Source of the DNA: Methanoculleus chikugoensis | GTDB taxonomy: Archaea; Halobacteriota; Methanomicrobia; Methanomicrobiales; Methanoculleaceae | Length of the DNA: 51,775 nucleotides | Direction of reading: 5' to 3' | NCBI RefSeq assembly: GCF_900095385.1 | Contig: NZ_FMID01000042.1 | Location: 1-51,775 of the forward strand | In this document: piece after piece, positions 1 through 9,630 of the stretch | How positions within the stretch are numbered: position 1 is the stretch's first letter | How the letters are laid out: every line of letters starts with the position of its first letter | Notes under the pieces: generated by a model | The model's database searches: none | Seen by the model: only the letters and a program-made list of their open reading frames with translations | What the model was told of the DNA's origin: nothing | Made by a program: the position numbers and the translations under genes

Positions 1-541
1 CGCGATTCGCGAAAAGATCTAAGGCGGTGCTTAAATGTGAATCTACTTCTGGTAGAATGTTGAATGCATTTTCAATCTCGTTTACTTCGTTAGTGTCGAT
101 GATAGAAACAATAATATCGTTAATAAATCGATATGCCGAGTTTTCCCTCTCAAAAATTTTGTTACAAGAGTCGATAAAACATTGACGAATCTCTAAGTCA
201 TGTGTGTTTTCTGCTGTAAATTCAATGAAATCGTATACCTCATTCCACGGGCAGTTAAGAAAATAACGTTTAATTTGTGTTGTGACGTTTCCTGAGAAAC
301 CTAAACTGCGGAATTCATCTATCGGATATTTAAAATGGTCGAGCCATAATGACTTACACAGTGTATATCCTGGATTCTTATTCAGATCTTCTTGTGAGCT
401 TGTTAGCAAGAACCAAAAGTGCTGAAAGTATATGTCATATAAGATATTCCAAAGGGAATTCCTCAAATCATCTGTCACTATCTCTACTTGGAGAGATTCG
501 GTAACTGGTTTTAGACCCATTCTTTTTGAGAAGGAACTCAT
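1..541 (-). CDS. AbiJ N-terminal domain 4 (AbiJ_NTD4) protein, cut by window edge
   Basis: The frame starts at ATG 541 and stays open for 180 codons to the left edge, so the C-terminus is missing. The N-terminus (MSSFSKRMGLKPVTE, then DDLRNSLWNILYDIYF) and a later segment (ENSAYRFINDIIVSIIDTNEV, about residues 140-160) match my memory of the AbiJ_NTD4 family, found in abortive-infection proteins. Here the domain should precede an unseen C-terminal effector. The DNA is clearly AT-rich against the GC-rich core that begins just beyond the tRNA at 755-837, which suggests acquired DNA. The family call rests on motif resemblance; the phage-defence role is inferred. Confidence 0.72.
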   Translation of the reverse strand, partial: MSSFSKRMGLKPVTESLQVEIVTDDLRNSLWNILYDIYFQHFWFLLTSSQEDLNKNPGYTLCKSLWLDHFKYPIDEFRSLGFSGNVTTQIKRYFLNCPWNEVYDFIEFTAENTHDLEIRQCFIDSCNKIFERENSAYRFINDIIVSIIDTNEVNEIENAFNILPEVDSHLSTALDLFANR

Positions 542-754
542 TTATCTGATCTAGTCTTTTGGGGATAAAAACTTTGCAAGGTGCCTTATCGTGAACAAAT
601 GTCTAAAACCAATATTAGTCTCGGTACAGCAACGAAACCAATAATGCTCACATGGGTGTCCACGGGGCTTGCGTGGAAGTTATTGCCCATGATGCTTAAC
701 TAGCATCAAGGGTTTAAAGAAGCGATTATCTCCTAATATATGTAATCCCAAAAA

Positions 755-837
755 TGCGAGTGGCAGGATTCGAACCTGCGAACTCCTTCGAGAATCGATC
801 TTGAGTCGATCACCTTTGGCCGCTCGGTAACACTCGC
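755..837 (-). tRNA. tRNA-Leu (anticodon CAA)
   Basis: On the minus strand a 7-bp acceptor stem (GCGAGTG with CACTCGC, discriminator A) encloses a D-loop of the Leu class (CCGAGCGGCC), an anticodon stem ATCGA/TCGAT with loop CTCAAGA giving CAA, a long class II variable arm, and a T-arm containing GGTTCGAATCC. The CCA end is not encoded. Length 83 nt. It separates the GC-rich core from the AT-rich left edge; tRNA genes are common integration sites, but no att repeat can be seen because the left side is cut. Confidence 0.95.
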
Positions 838-937
838 GCCTGTACCTCTTGAACCTCAAAAGTAATGAGCTTGATGGCGGCCCGCCCCGCCGGACGAAGA
901 CCCGATCCCGGACGGCCTCCGGCGCCGGGCGGCTCCT

Positions 938-3900
938 CTACATAAAATCCGCAAGCCCCAGTTGCCGCTCCGGAGGCTCGCCGAACGTCGACTCGATCTG
1001 CATGAAGAGCACCTCCACCCGCTGCTTCGTGTACTCCGTTATCGCGTAGGTCGCACAGATGTTGCGCGACATCTCCAGGTACTTCTTCACCGAGCCCTCG
1101 TGGACGGTCGGGATGACGTTGCCGCCGCAGCGAGTGCACTTCCCCGCAAGCGGCATCCGCCGGTACTTCGCGTTGCACTTCGTGCACCGGACTTTTTGTT
1201 TGGAGAACGCGTTCAGGTTCCCCTGGAGGTCGCGGATGAAGTGGGTGTTTAAGACCCGCTCAGCGACGTCGTCCTCGTCCACCGCCCGGATCTTCTTCGC
1301 GAGGTCGAGCTCCGCATCGAGTTTGTCGAGCATTGAGCCGAGTTTCGTGTAGGTCGACTCGAGCGGCCCCGCCGAGATGTCGGAGGTCGGGTGGGTGTAG
1401 GAGAACCCCTCGACCTGGGCCGGGGTGCCGAGCCGCCGCTCCACCCGGTCGACATACTTATCGAGGTCCTTCGGGTGGGCGTAGGCAAGACAGCCGTTGT
1501 AGACCTCGATCGGGTAGTGGTCGCAGACATCGACGTTGTGGCTCTCCTTGTCGACCTCCGCCGGGTCGATCCGGGTCGTCAGGACGAGCGGAGCATCCAT
1601 CGTCCCGCCCCGGGTCTCGGGGAGGTAGGCGCGGGAGAAGTTGATCAACCCGTCGAGGAGGAGCATCACGCAGTCCTCGTCGCCGTCGCACTGCCCGCAG
1701 AAGATCCCGTTCGCGACCAGCGTGTGGTTTTCGGCGACCGTCAGGCAGTAGACCCGGTCGTCGAGCGCCTGCACCGTCTCGCGGCTCGCGATCTCGTCGC
1801 TGACGACGAAACCCCCCTCCTCAACCGGGACGCGATCGCCGATCGCGACCTCGAGCGCCCGGATCTTCCGGAGGTAGTCCGTGTCCCAGACCAGCATCGC
1901 GTGATCGGGCGTCACCGTGAGGACCTTCCCCCGCCCTGTAACGAACCGGACGAGGTGCGCCGGGGCGCGGTGGACGGAGACGGACGTCACTTTCTTCAGG
2001 CTGATCTTCCCCTGCGGGTCGATGCTCCGGACGTAGAACGGCTGCCGGGGATCTGAGTAGAACGTTCCCACGTGGTCGATCCCCGGCTTCGAGAGATCGA
2101 AGTTCTCCGTCACGAACTGCCGGATCGGCATCGTCGTCCACCGCCGCCCGTCGGAGACGGCGATCTCCGTGTCGCCTGCAAAACAGTTCCGCCGTTTCGC
2201 CGCGTGGAAGAACGGGTGGCCGTAGCCGACCGGCGCCTTCGAGAACCCGAGCAGCCGGACGAGAACCCCGGCGCTCGTGTGCGGGGCAAGCCCCATCAGG
2301 AGCTGACCGACGAGGTCGAGGGGTTTCTCCGCGTTATAGAAGGGTTCGAGCCCGTAGACCCGCACCAGAAGATCGTCGACGAACTTCGCCACCCGGACGA
2401 GCCACTCGCCGCAGTCCTCCGAGACCAGGATGTCCTGGTGGCGGAGTTCCAGCACCTGGTCGTCCGAGACGAGTTCCCGGCCGTAGGTGTCATGGGTGTA
2501 GCCGAGTTCCCGGAGCCGCTCGATCGGAACACCGACCTCGTCCGGCCGGAAATGGGTCAGGGGAAGGTCGATCATATCGTAGCGGACGGTGCCGTCCTTG
2601 AAGACATAAAGGTTCTGCAGCGCCCGGAGGATCCCCTTCTCGATCGGCTCCACCGGCCGCTCGCGCGAGATCAGGCCCTTCACGCCCTTTAAGAGCGCGA
2701 CCGAGGACTCGCGCACCCCGAGCCGCTCCATCGCCGCCAGGTACTCGCTCTTGACGTTGATCGTGACCTTCTGGAGGCAGACCGTCGGCACGTTGCACCG
2801 GGGGCAGACCTCCTGCCCGACATCCTTGCCGCACTTCGGGCACCGGAAGACCGGGTTCGTGTGCGCCCCGCACTCGCAGAGGTTCTTGTAGGTGAAGGCG
2901 CCGCAGGCGGGGCACTGCCGCTCCCCGACCTCCGCCTCGATGATTCCACCGTCGGTGTTCGACCGCGGCTTTGAGGCGCAGGCCGCCTGGAACGACCGGC
3001 GGGCGCCGCCCTCGTCGCCGATCGGAAAGAGCGAGTGGGGCGGCGGGCGCATCTCCCGCGGCTTCGACTTCCCCGGCCGGCCCATCCGGCCGCCGATCCG
3101 GGTTCCCGCCCGCGAACGCACCCGAAAGCCCGAGAGGTGCATCACGAGGTCGAGCGAGTTCTCCATCGGCGCGTCCTCCCACGCAGGCCGCTTTTCAAGC
3201 TGCAGCGTCAGGCCGAGGCAGGCGAGGAACACCAGGTGCTCGGGAATCGCCAGCCGGTCCCCCGAGAGGTGGTGGGGCACCAGGAGTTCCTCGAGGATCG
3301 CCTTCGCCTCCGGGGTGTTCGGGATCATCAGCATCCCGTCCTCGATCGTCCCGGCGGTGCCGACCGCATCCGCAAGGCGGGCGATATCGCCCGGGGCGAC
3401 GTCGTCCCACATGTAGGTGTAGTCGGGGTGAAGCGGTGCGCCGTCGAGCGCGAACTCGATCGCCTCGAGCTCGTTCTCCGGGTGGCGGGGGCCGCCCTCG
3501 AGCATCCACCACTCCTCGCAGTAGGCCGGGGGCATCAGCGGGTGGTTGTTCTCCATGAACTCCCCGAAACTGACCAGCATCTCGCCGACGTCCAGGATCT
3601 CGTCCACCTGCCCGGCAAGCCGCCGGGCCTCCGCCGCGTCGTCCACCCGGCGCACCTCCCCGCTCCGGAGCTTGACCGTCGGTCCCTGGATCGAGTCCAC
3701 CGGCACGATCCCCGCCGCCTTCCCCGGCCGCTCGACCTTCATCTGCGTCCCGACCGCGAGGAAATCCCCGAGAATGTGCAGCGTCGCGGGATTCAGGCCC
3801 GCGGCCGCAAACCCGGTGTTCCTTGACCGGCCGAGGCGCAGCCGGAACCCGCCCTTCCGCATCGGGTAGGAAAAGACCGGCCGGCCGCCGATCAGGTCGC

Positions 3901-4792
3901 GGATGTACTTGTCTTTCGGCTTGATCGCGGCGCTTGCGTCGTCGTCGCTCTTCGGGCCGCCGCTGATCAGCTCCTCGATCCAGTCCCAGCCCTGCATCTT
4001 CATCTTGCGGACGTTTTTGAGGACCTTCGGGGCCTTCAGCGCCATCCCCTCCGCGACCACGAGCGCCATCCCGCCCCGGACGGTGTTCGTCTCCACCCGC
4101 TCCAGGTTCCGGTAGCCGCTCACCTCCTGCTGCTCGGTCGGTTCGCCGTCGATGCAGACCGGGCAGTTCTCGATGATCATCCGGAGTTCCTTCTCGCTCG
4201 GGAGATACTGCAGGCTCATGATGTTGTTGTACTGCCGGATCTCCTCGATGTAGCGTTCCACCTCCTCCGGTCGGGGGATGTAGCGGTTGATCCCGAGCGC
4301 CTGACGGACGTAGTCGCCCACCAGCACCGAGAGCGCCTGTGCCGTCCCGCCCGCGCTCCGGATCGGCCCTGCGTAGAAGATCTTCAGGTAGTCCGTCCCG
4401 TCGTCGTTCTTCCCGAGACTGACCTTCCCGATCCCTTCCGTCGGGGCGGCCACCACCCCCTCCGTCAGGATCGCCATCGCGGCACGGATGGCGTGGTCGA
4501 GGATCTCTTCCGGCGCCGTCTCGCCGAACTTCCGCGCCACGAAATCGTCGCCTATCTTGAGCGCCGCCTCCTCACGGGACATATTCTGCTCGAGTTCCCG
4601 TAGCCGGGCCGCGATCCCTTTGTAGCCGAGGAGCGCCTCGACACGGTCGGCGAGGTCGCTTGCCACCGGGATCTCGATCTCTGTTCTCGGATCGAGCCCC
4701 CGAGCGCGTGCGGCGGCGGCGATCTGCATCGCGGCCAGAAGCCCGGCCTCGATCTCCTCAAAGTACCGGGCGACAGCAGGCGAGACCTCCAT
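938..4792 (-). CDS. polC: DNA polymerase D (Pol II) large subunit DP2, with intein
   Basis: Catalytic large subunit of archaeal family D DNA polymerase, which works with the DP1 exonuclease subunit in genome replication. The precursor is 1284 residues; removing the 165-residue intein (residues 870-1034) leaves about 1119, normal for DP2. Visible features: the N-terminal DP2 domain ([12 protein letters not shown] near 150), a cluster of CxxC zinc motifs at about 624-680, the catalytic segment N-[intein]-CDGDEDC at the splice junction, followed by [19 protein letters not shown], and a C-terminal zinc finger (CTKC...CTRC, about 1199-1230). Start ATG 4792 lies 61 bases from the cheB-like stop, same strand. 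DP1 is not in this window. Confidence 0.97.
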   Translation of the reverse strand: MEVSPAVARYFEEIEAGLLAAMQIAAAARARGLDPRTEIEIPVASDLADRVEALLGYKGIAARLRELEQNMSREEAALKIGDDFVARKFGETAPEEILDHAIRAAMAILTEGVVAAPTEGIGKVSLGKNDDGTDYLKIFYAGPIRSAGGTAQALSVLVGDYVRQALGINRYIPRPEEVERYIEEIRQYNNIMSLQYLPSEKELRMIIENCPVCIDGEPTEQQEVSGYRNLERVETNTVRGGMALVVAEGMALKAPKVLKNVRKMKMQGWDWIEELISGGPKSDDDASAAIKPKDKYIRDLIGGRPVFSYPMRKGGFRLRLGRSRNTGFAAAGLNPATLHILGDFLAVGTQMKVERPGKAAGIVPVDSIQGPTVKLRSGEVRRVDDAAEARRLAGQVDEILDVGEMLVSFGEFMENNHPLMPPAYCEEWWMLEGGPRHPENELEAIEFALDGAPLHPDYTYMWDDVAPGDIARLADAVGTAGTIEDGMLMIPNTPEAKAILEELLVPHHLSGDRLAIPEHLVFLACLGLTLQLEKRPAWEDAPMENSLDLVMHLSGFRVRSRAGTRIGGRMGRPGKSKPREMRPPPHSLFPIGDEGGARRSFQAACASKPRSNTDGGIIEAEVGERQCPACGAFTYKNLCECGAHTNPVFRCPKCGKDVGQEVCPRCNVPTVCLQKVTINVKSEYLAAMERLGVRESSVALLKGVKGLISRERPVEPIEKGILRALQNLYVFKDGTVRYDMIDLPLTHFRPDEVGVPIERLRELGYTHDTYGRELVSDDQVLELRHQDILVSEDCGEWLVRVAKFVDDLLVRVYGLEPFYNAEKPLDLVGQLLMGLAPHTSAGVLVRLLGFSKAPVGYGHPFFHAAKRRNCFAGDTEIAVSDGRRWTTMPIRQFVTENFDLSKPGIDHVGTFYSDPRQPFYVRSIDPQGKISLKKVTSVSVHRAPAHLVRFVTGRGKVLTVTPDHAMLVWDTDYLRKIRALEVAIGDRVPVEEGGFVVSDEIASRETVQALDDRVYCLTVAENHTLVANGIFCGQCDGDEDCVMLLLDGLINFSRAYLPETRGGTMDAPLVLTTRIDPAEVDKESHNVDVCDHYPIEVYNGCLAYAHPKDLDKYVDRVERRLGTPAQVEGFSYTHPTSDISAGPLESTYTKLGSMLDKLDAELDLAKKIRAVDEDDVAERVLNTHFIRDLQGNLNAFSKQKVRCTKCNAKYRRMPLAGKCTRCGGNVIPTVHEGSVKKYLEMSRNICATYAITEYTKQRVEVLFMQIESTFGEPPERQLGLADFM
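1691..2185 (-). other. Mini-intein in DP2, 165 residues
   Basis: In-frame protein splicing element. It begins with Cys ([10 protein letters not shown], block A), has block B with the TPDH histidine ([12 protein letters not shown]), and ends with block F/G ([17 protein letters not shown], then IFCGQ) before Cys+1. No LAGLIDADG endonuclease motif is present and the length is that of the splicing domain alone, so it is a mini-intein. The last residue is Gln, not the usual Asn, and the residue before it is Gly, not His. From memory, a terminal Gln is known for archaeal PolII inteins. It sits directly against the catalytic DGD motif, so splicing is needed for an active polymerase. Confidence 0.93.
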
Positions 4793-4853
4793 ACATGAAG
4801 TATGGACTCTTCACGCATTTAGAGGAGTCGTTCGCATTTGCCGACCCCGACCA

Positions 4854-5447
4854 TCAGAGGATCCCGGCGAACCGGATGAGATTCTCGCGGATCCCTTCCG
4901 GCGGGAGCATCTCGTCCACCCGCCCGGTCGCGAACGCGGCGCGGGGCATGTAGTGGATGGCGCACGTCCGGAGGGCCTGCGCATAGGTGGTTCCCCCGAT
5001 GGACTTGATGTGGCAGATCCCTTCGGCACCGTCGCTCCCCATCCCCGAGAGGATCACCCCGGCGACCCGGTCATTCTCGCGCCGCTCAAGCGATGTCATG
5101 GCGACGTCGATCGAGGGCCTGACATACTGGACCTTTCTGTCGTCAAAGAGGCTGATCGTCCGGTTTTTGATCAGTTTCAGGTGAAGGTCGCTCGGTGCCA
5201 CGTAGACCTTGCCGTGCTCGATCGCTTCGCCGTCCTCTGCGATCCCGGTCTCCATGAACGAGATCTCTTCGATATGCCGGCAAAGCGCGTTGTTCATCGA
5301 GTGCGGCATGTGCTGGACGAGGATGACGGCGGCATCGACGAGCGGGAACTGGGAAAAGATGACCTCCAGGGTTCGCGCCCCTCCGGTCGACGAACCGATG
5401 ACGACGATCGTCCGCCCATCGCGGGGAAGAGATGAGGAATACTCCAT
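4854..5447 (-). CDS. cheB: Stand-alone CheB-type methylesterase domain protein
   Basis: 197 residues made only of the CheB catalytic domain, which removes methyl esters (or deamidates Gln) on chemoreceptors. The triad is recognisable: Ser20 in GSSTGG, His46 in VQHMP, and Asp in GMGSDG near 140; the Ser-His spacing of 26 equals that of enterobacterial CheB. The receiver domain normally fused in front is a separate gene ending 11 bases upstream, as if CheB had been split. Start ATG 5447 was chosen because GGGG-rich Shine-Dalgarno bases (GAGGGGAG) precede it and the Ser motif follows at once; a longer frame would run through the receiver gene. No CheA, CheR or receptor is in the window. Confidence 0.88.
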   Translation of the reverse strand: MEYSSSLPRDGRTIVVIGSSTGGARTLEVIFSQFPLVDAAVILVQHMPHSMNNALCRHIEEISFMETGIAEDGEAIEHGKVYVAPSDLHLKLIKNRTISLFDDRKVQYVRPSIDVAMTSLERRENDRVAGVILSGMGSDGAEGICHIKSIGGTTYAQALRTCAIHYMPRAAFATGRVDEMLPPEGIRENLIRFAGIL

Positions 5448-5458
5448 GTACTCTCCCC

Positions 5459-5845
5459 TCACGGCAGGTAATTGAGGTACCCCTTCACAAGGGCCACGAT
5501 CTCGTCCGCCTCGAACGGTTTCGTGATGTAGTCGATGACGTGCTCCTTGAGGCAGTCCAGTTCCACGTCCGGGATGTCCTTTGCGGTGAGCATCGCGACG
5601 ACGTTCCCCTCCAGGAGATCGCGGTCGATCATCTCCTGGATCGTCTCCCATCCGTCCTTTCCGGGCATCATGATGTCCATCAGGATGACGCCCCGAAACC
5701 CGTTCGCGAGTTCTGCGATACACTCATCGCCGCTCTCCGCGCCGACGACCCCGATCCCCTCCGGTTCGAGGAGTTCCTCCATCACCTCGAGGATGAAGAC
5801 GTCGTCGTCGACGACCATTATCCGCCTGCTCGATTCGTCCGCCAT
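5459..5845 (-). CDS. Single-domain response regulator (receiver)
   Basis: 128-residue CheY-like receiver. The acidic pocket is Asp13-Asp14-Asp15, the phospho-acceptor is Asp57 (ILMDIMMPG), the switch residue is Thr87 (MLTAK) and the conserved lysine is Lys109 (YITKPF). There is no output domain. It lies between a hybrid-free histidine kinase (upstream, same strand) and the CheB domain (11 bases downstream), so it probably takes phosphate from that kinase and may act on CheB in trans. A Shine-Dalgarno GGGGAGGG precedes ATG 5845, and its own TATA box is seen at 5901-5909. Confidence 0.93.
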   Translation of the reverse strand: MADESSRRIMVVDDDVFILEVMEELLEPEGIGVVGAESGDECIAELANGFRGVILMDIMMPGKDGWETIQEMIDRDLLEGNVVAMLTAKDIPDVELDCLKEHVIDYITKPFEADEIVALVKGYLNYLP

Positions 5846-5900
5846 CTGCTCCCTCCCCGGGACCCGCCGGGTTGTTAAATAAAACCTCTCACCCGGAACA

Positions 5901-5909
5901 GTATATAAC
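5901..5909 (-). promoter_or_regulatory. TATA box for the receiver-CheB genes
   Basis: GTTATATAC on the minus strand between the kinase stop (5922) and the receiver start (5845). Its position predicts a transcript start near 5875 and a leader of about 30 nt with a Shine-Dalgarno, so receiver and CheB could be expressed apart from the kinase. Confidence 0.5.
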
Positions 5910-5921
5910 CCTGTGGATTTC

Positions 5922-7787
5922 TCACGGCGCGTCTACCGCCTCGAGGGTGAATATGATCATCGACCCCTCCCCCTCCCCGGCGCTCTCGGCCCATATCCGC
6001 CCTCCATGCCGCTCCACGATCCGACGGCAGATCGTGAGACCGAGGCCCGGCGAGTCGAGGTCGTGCCGGGAGGCGTCGGCCTTGTAGAACTCGGCAAACG
6101 CCTTCTCGAGCTGCTCGCGGGTCATGCCGATCCCGGTATCCCTGACCGAGACGACCACGACCTCCTGCTCGCGGGCGGCGTCGATGGTGATCGTCCCCAT
6201 CTCGCCCTCGATGTACTTGACGGCGTTGGCGATCAGGTTGTTGAAGATCTCCCCGAGGAGAACCCGGTCGGCCCTGACGGTGGTTCCGGGGGGGATGTTG
6301 TTCTTGAGCGAGATGGACTTCGTCTTGAAGAGGACGGCGTAGTTCCGGAGCGTGTTGTCGAGTTCCGTCTTCAGGTCGAGGGGCTCGAGATCGAGCTCGA
6401 CGTAGAGGGAGTTCATCCGGGCGAGCTGCAGGGTCTTCTGGACGAGATCCTTCATGTAGGTGACGTTGTGGCCGGCGATCTCGAGGAGGCGCCGGAGATC
6501 CGGGTCCTGCTCGCGCTCTATGACCCTCGGCATGAGCGCGACCAGCGGCGTCAAGGGCGTCTTGAGGTCGTGACCGAGCTGCGATATGAACTCGTCCTTC
6601 TGGGCAAGGAGTTTCTCCACGTCGGCGGTCCGTTCCCGGACCGTCGCGTCGAGTTCCTGGTTGATGACGGAGAGCCGGTTCCGGAGCGTCTCCAGCTCCC
6701 GGTTCTTTGCCTGGAGGTTCCCGGCAAACCCTTTGAGCGCCTCTTCCGCCTGCACCCGCTGGGTGATGTCGATCCCGAGCTGCAGCATCAGGGGCGACCC
6801 GTCCGTATCGGTGAACGGGTAGGCGTGAACTTCGTAGGTCTTCCCGTTCGTGTGGTCCCACTCCCACTGCTGCGGGCTCCGGAGGGTGAAGACCATCGCC
6901 CCCTTGCAGGGTTTGCAGGGTCTCCGGGAGCCCCGCTGCACCTCGTAGCAGAGCCCGCCCTCCGGGTCGCCGAAGGTCTCCCGGAACGCCCTGTTGGCGA
7001 ACCGGATGGTGTGATCCTCCCCCTGCAGGGTGACGTACGCGGGGAGGGTATCCAGGATCGCGAAGAGACGACGGCGTTCGGCGTTCAGGGCCGATTCCGC
7101 CTCTTTGTACCGGGTGATCTCCGAGACGCGGCAGGTGACGACGACGTCTTCGAGGCAGCGGCCCCAGAGGACGAGCCAGCGTGTTCTCCCGTCCCGGCCG
7201 AGGAACTGCGTCTCGATGACCGCGTTGCCTGCGCCCGGCTGCGCCTGCGCGAAGAAACGCTCGCGGTCGTCGCCGTAGGGCCAGATCTTCGATACCGGCA
7301 GGTTCTCGAGACCTCTCCTCGTGTAGCCGAGGAGTTCCGCGAAGTCGCGGTTCGCGTCCATTATCGCTCCGTCCTCCCGCCTGAGAAGAAACGCGCCGCC
7401 GGGAGCTCGTTCCATGGCCTCCCGGTAGTGGATCTGCTCCCGGGTCGAGTAGCCGACCGTCGAGGCGAGCGACGCAAGGGCGACCATGGCGACGAAGGGA
7501 AGGAATATTGCAGGGTTGGGGGGGTAGGCGCGCCCTGCCGTGACGCCGAGATAGGCGAGCCCGAGCACGGTGGCGGCAACGATTCCCTTCTCGCGGTAGA
7601 GGTAGCCGACCGCCGCGGCGGGGACGAAGAGCAGCGCCCAGAGGATGAGGTTGGTGCCGGGCGGCTCCACAAGAAGGGCGGCAAGGATTGCCGTACCGAA
7701 AGCACCAGCTACCAGAACGTTCCCGGGTTCACGGAGATCGCCCTCCTGCAGGAACCGGAGGAGACCCCCCGCCGTACGAGATGCCAT
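5922..7787 (-). CDS. Membrane PAS-domain sensor histidine kinase
   Basis: 621 residues. N-terminal hydrophobic segments at about 23-40, 46-63, 67-84 and 92-110 form a membrane domain. A first PAS domain follows (about 120-230) and a second PAS (about 240-350) holding Cys280, Cys291 and Cys294 (CYE...PCKPC), a pattern that could bind metal or sense redox. The HisKA phospho-site is His406 (QLGHDLKTP). The ATPase domain has the N box NNLIANAVKY and G boxes DTGIGM and GLGLTI. Start ATG 7787 has AAGGT upstream. It follows two HEAT-repeat genes (29-base gap) and precedes the receiver and CheB genes, its likely partners. Ligand unknown. Confidence 0.92.
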   Translation of the reverse strand: MASRTAGGLLRFLQEGDLREPGNVLVAGAFGTAILAALLVEPPGTNLILWALLFVPAAAVGYLYREKGIVAATVLGLAYLGVTAGRAYPPNPAIFLPFVAMVALASLASTVGYSTREQIHYREAMERAPGGAFLLRREDGAIMDANRDFAELLGYTRRGLENLPVSKIWPYGDDRERFFAQAQPGAGNAVIETQFLGRDGRTRWLVLWGRCLEDVVVTCRVSEITRYKEAESALNAERRRLFAILDTLPAYVTLQGEDHTIRFANRAFRETFGDPEGGLCYEVQRGSRRPCKPCKGAMVFTLRSPQQWEWDHTNGKTYEVHAYPFTDTDGSPLMLQLGIDITQRVQAEEALKGFAGNLQAKNRELETLRNRLSVINQELDATVRERTADVEKLLAQKDEFISQLGHDLKTPLTPLVALMPRVIEREQDPDLRRLLEIAGHNVTYMKDLVQKTLQLARMNSLYVELDLEPLDLKTELDNTLRNYAVLFKTKSISLKNNIPPGTTVRADRVLLGEIFNNLIANAVKYIEGEMGTITIDAAREQEVVVVSVRDTGIGMTREQLEKAFAEFYKADASRHDLDSPGLGLTICRRIVERHGGRIWAESAGEGEGSMIIFTLEAVDAP

Positions 7788-7816
7788 CAGACCTTAACGA
7801 TCTGAAGGCGTCGCGA

Positions 7817-8344
7817 TCATTTATTGTTCGCGGATTGGCCTCTCCCTTCCAGCGCCTCGGTGAGCGGGACGGCGCCCGTCTCCCCCATCTTCCAGAGGAG
7901 GAGAGCGGCGCGCTCCTGCGTCTTCGCATCAGGGCTCTCCATCAGGCGGAGGAGCGGTGCGACCGCCGGTTCCCCGATCCGGCAGAGGGCCATCGCGGCG
8001 AACGGCTGAAGGTCGGCATCGGCGTTCTCGATGACGGCAACAAGAGGTTCGACGGCGGCGGCGCCGATCCCCGCGAGAGCCGCCGTGGCGTATCGCCGGA
8101 AGTCGCAGTCGCACGCGGCACGCATCGCCGCGAGGAGGGGGGCGATCGCCGGCTCCCCGATCTGCACCAGCGCACGGGCGGCATACCACCGGACGTCGTT
8201 GTTTTCGGCCTGCATCGCGTCTATGAGGGGTTCTACGGCCGCTTCTCCGCTCGCACCGAGCCCGGCGGTCGCCGCCCGGCGCGTCGCGAGAGGGCCGTCC
8301 CGGAGATCGGCGATCAGTTCCTCGATCCGGGTTCTGTCAGTCAT
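7817..8344 (-). CDS. HEAT-repeat protein, soluble
   Basis: About 175 residues built from roughly five 31-residue HEAT/PBS-lyase-type helical repeats, each with the signature A-x-x-AL-x-x-IGEPAV-x-PL. No signal peptide, membrane helix or catalytic motif is seen. Such proteins act as binding scaffolds; a partner cannot be read from sequence. It lies 26 bases after the membrane HEAT gene and 29 bases before the histidine kinase, same strand, so it may belong to that signalling unit. The start chosen is ATG 8344; a GTG five codons upstream (8359) is also possible but has poor spacing to any Shine-Dalgarno. Confidence 0.85.
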   Translation of the reverse strand: MTDRTRIEELIADLRDGPLATRRAATAGLGASGEAAVEPLIDAMQAENNDVRWYAARALVQIGEPAIAPLLAAMRAACDCDFRRYATAALAGIGAAAVEPLVAVIENADADLQPFAAMALCRIGEPAVAPLLRLMESPDAKTQERAALLLWKMGETGAVPLTEALEGRGQSANNK

Positions 8345-8370
8345 AACGTTCAGGTGCACCCTTGCTGTTG

Positions 8371-9573
8371 TTATGTCTTCCTGATGCTGGCGAGCGCCTC
8401 CCGGGCAGCCTCGCGCACCTCCTCCCGCTCGTCTTCGAGCGCCCGGATCAGGATATCGGCCGACCTGCGATCGCCGATCTCCCCGAGGGCACGCACGGCT
8501 CCCGCGGGGACGCGCCGGTCGTCGCCGTGCCGGAGCGCCATGGCGAGCGCGGGGACGGCGGGCTTTCCGACGAGGCCGAGGGCGGCGATCGCCCCGCGCC
8601 GGAGGAGTTCGTTCTCCGTCCCGAGCGCCTCGATGAGAGGCTGGACGGCGGGCTCGCCGATATCGCCGAGCGCAGCGCAGGCACGCTGCCGCACCCCCCC
8701 ATCCGGGTCGCGGAGCGTTTCGACGAGCGCTTCGACGACTTTCTCACCGCCGATGCTCCCGAGCGCAATCGCCGCTCCCCGCCTGACGCGTGCGTTCCCG
8801 TCAGAGAGGGCGGCGGCGACCTCCTCCCGGGCGGGCTCGCCGATCGCGCCGAGTGCGAGAGCCGCCCTGCTCCGGACGTAAGCGTCCTCGTCGTCGAGCG
8901 CAGCCATCAGCGCCGGGATTGCCGCGGGATCACCGATCTCCCCGAGAGCAACCGCGGCCATCCAGCGGACGTCGACGTTCTCGCTCCTGAGGCTCGCCGT
9001 GAGCGGCCCGACGGCAGGAGTTCCCAGTCTTCCGAGCGACTCCGTCGCCTTCCAGCGGACGCCGACCTCGGGGTCCTCGAGGAGGGCGGCGAGCGGTTCG
9101 ACCGCCGCAGGGTTGCCCGCGTCGCCGAGACACCCGGCCGCCCGGTAGCGGGTATCGGGGTCGCGGCTCGAGAGCCGGGCAATCAGCCGTCTCGTGTCCC
9201 GGTCGCACGCGGCCCCGCCGGCCTCATCGATATGGAAGTGGAGACCGCCGGCACGCCTGCCCGCTATCTCGAAGAGGTAGCCGAGGAGGTACGCGGCGAC
9301 GACGAAGGCTGCCGCATTCACGAGGATGCCGGCGTCCGGGGTGCCGTAGAGGATGCTCCCGACGGTGACGTGAGCCATGGCGAGCAGAATCCCGACGACG
9401 ATCGCACGCCTCCGGTACCAGAACGCGGCGATGATGAGCACCAGGTAGAAGAGGTGGGTGTACGCGACCGTGCCGAAGGCGAGATCCAGGAGAACGGCGA
9501 GGGCCGTGACGAGGACAATGACTGCAGGCCTGCCCCATGCCTCTGCGCTCTTCGACGGACCTGCAGGACTCAT
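8371..9573 (-). CDS. Membrane-anchored HEAT-repeat protein
   Basis: 400 residues. Hydrophobic helices at about 16-33, 38-53, 57-76 and 84-103 form a membrane domain, followed by a short linker (GLHFHIDEAGG) and about nine HEAT repeats to the C-terminus (repeat core R-x-x-A-x-x-ALG-x-IG-x-P-A). It therefore places a long helical scaffold at the inner face of the membrane. It is the first gene of a co-oriented run with the soluble HEAT protein, kinase, receiver and CheB. Function unknown; a link to the kinase is inferred only from order and spacing. The repeats are alike enough for recombination to change copy number. Confidence 0.87.
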   Translation of the reverse strand: MSPAGPSKSAEAWGRPAVIVLVTALAVLLDLAFGTVAYTHLFYLVLIIAAFWYRRRAIVVGILLAMAHVTVGSILYGTPDAGILVNAAAFVVAAYLLGYLFEIAGRRAGGLHFHIDEAGGAACDRDTRRLIARLSSRDPDTRYRAAGCLGDAGNPAAVEPLAALLEDPEVGVRWKATESLGRLGTPAVGPLTASLRSENVDVRWMAAVALGEIGDPAAIPALMAALDDEDAYVRSRAALALGAIGEPAREEVAAALSDGNARVRRGAAIALGSIGGEKVVEALVETLRDPDGGVRQRACAALGDIGEPAVQPLIEALGTENELLRRGAIAALGLVGKPAVPALAMALRHGDDRRVPAGAVRALGEIGDRRSADILIRALEDEREEVREAAREALASIRKT

Positions 9574-9630
9574 CCTTAAGAGGGGGTGCGGGCCGCATCC
9601 ATAAAGAGTTTATGCGGTGCGGCTTCCGCC

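Noticed and set aside
4854-5723. Longer start for the CheB-like protein
   Set aside because: The extra N-terminus is the out-of-frame shadow of the receiver gene; ATG 5447 has a good Shine-Dalgarno.
5913-7805. A 630-codon open frame on the plus strand antisense to the histidine kinase
   Set aside because: Product is Arg/Asp/Gly-rich low-complexity, typical of antisense frames in GC-rich coding DNA; the kinase frame has clear domains.
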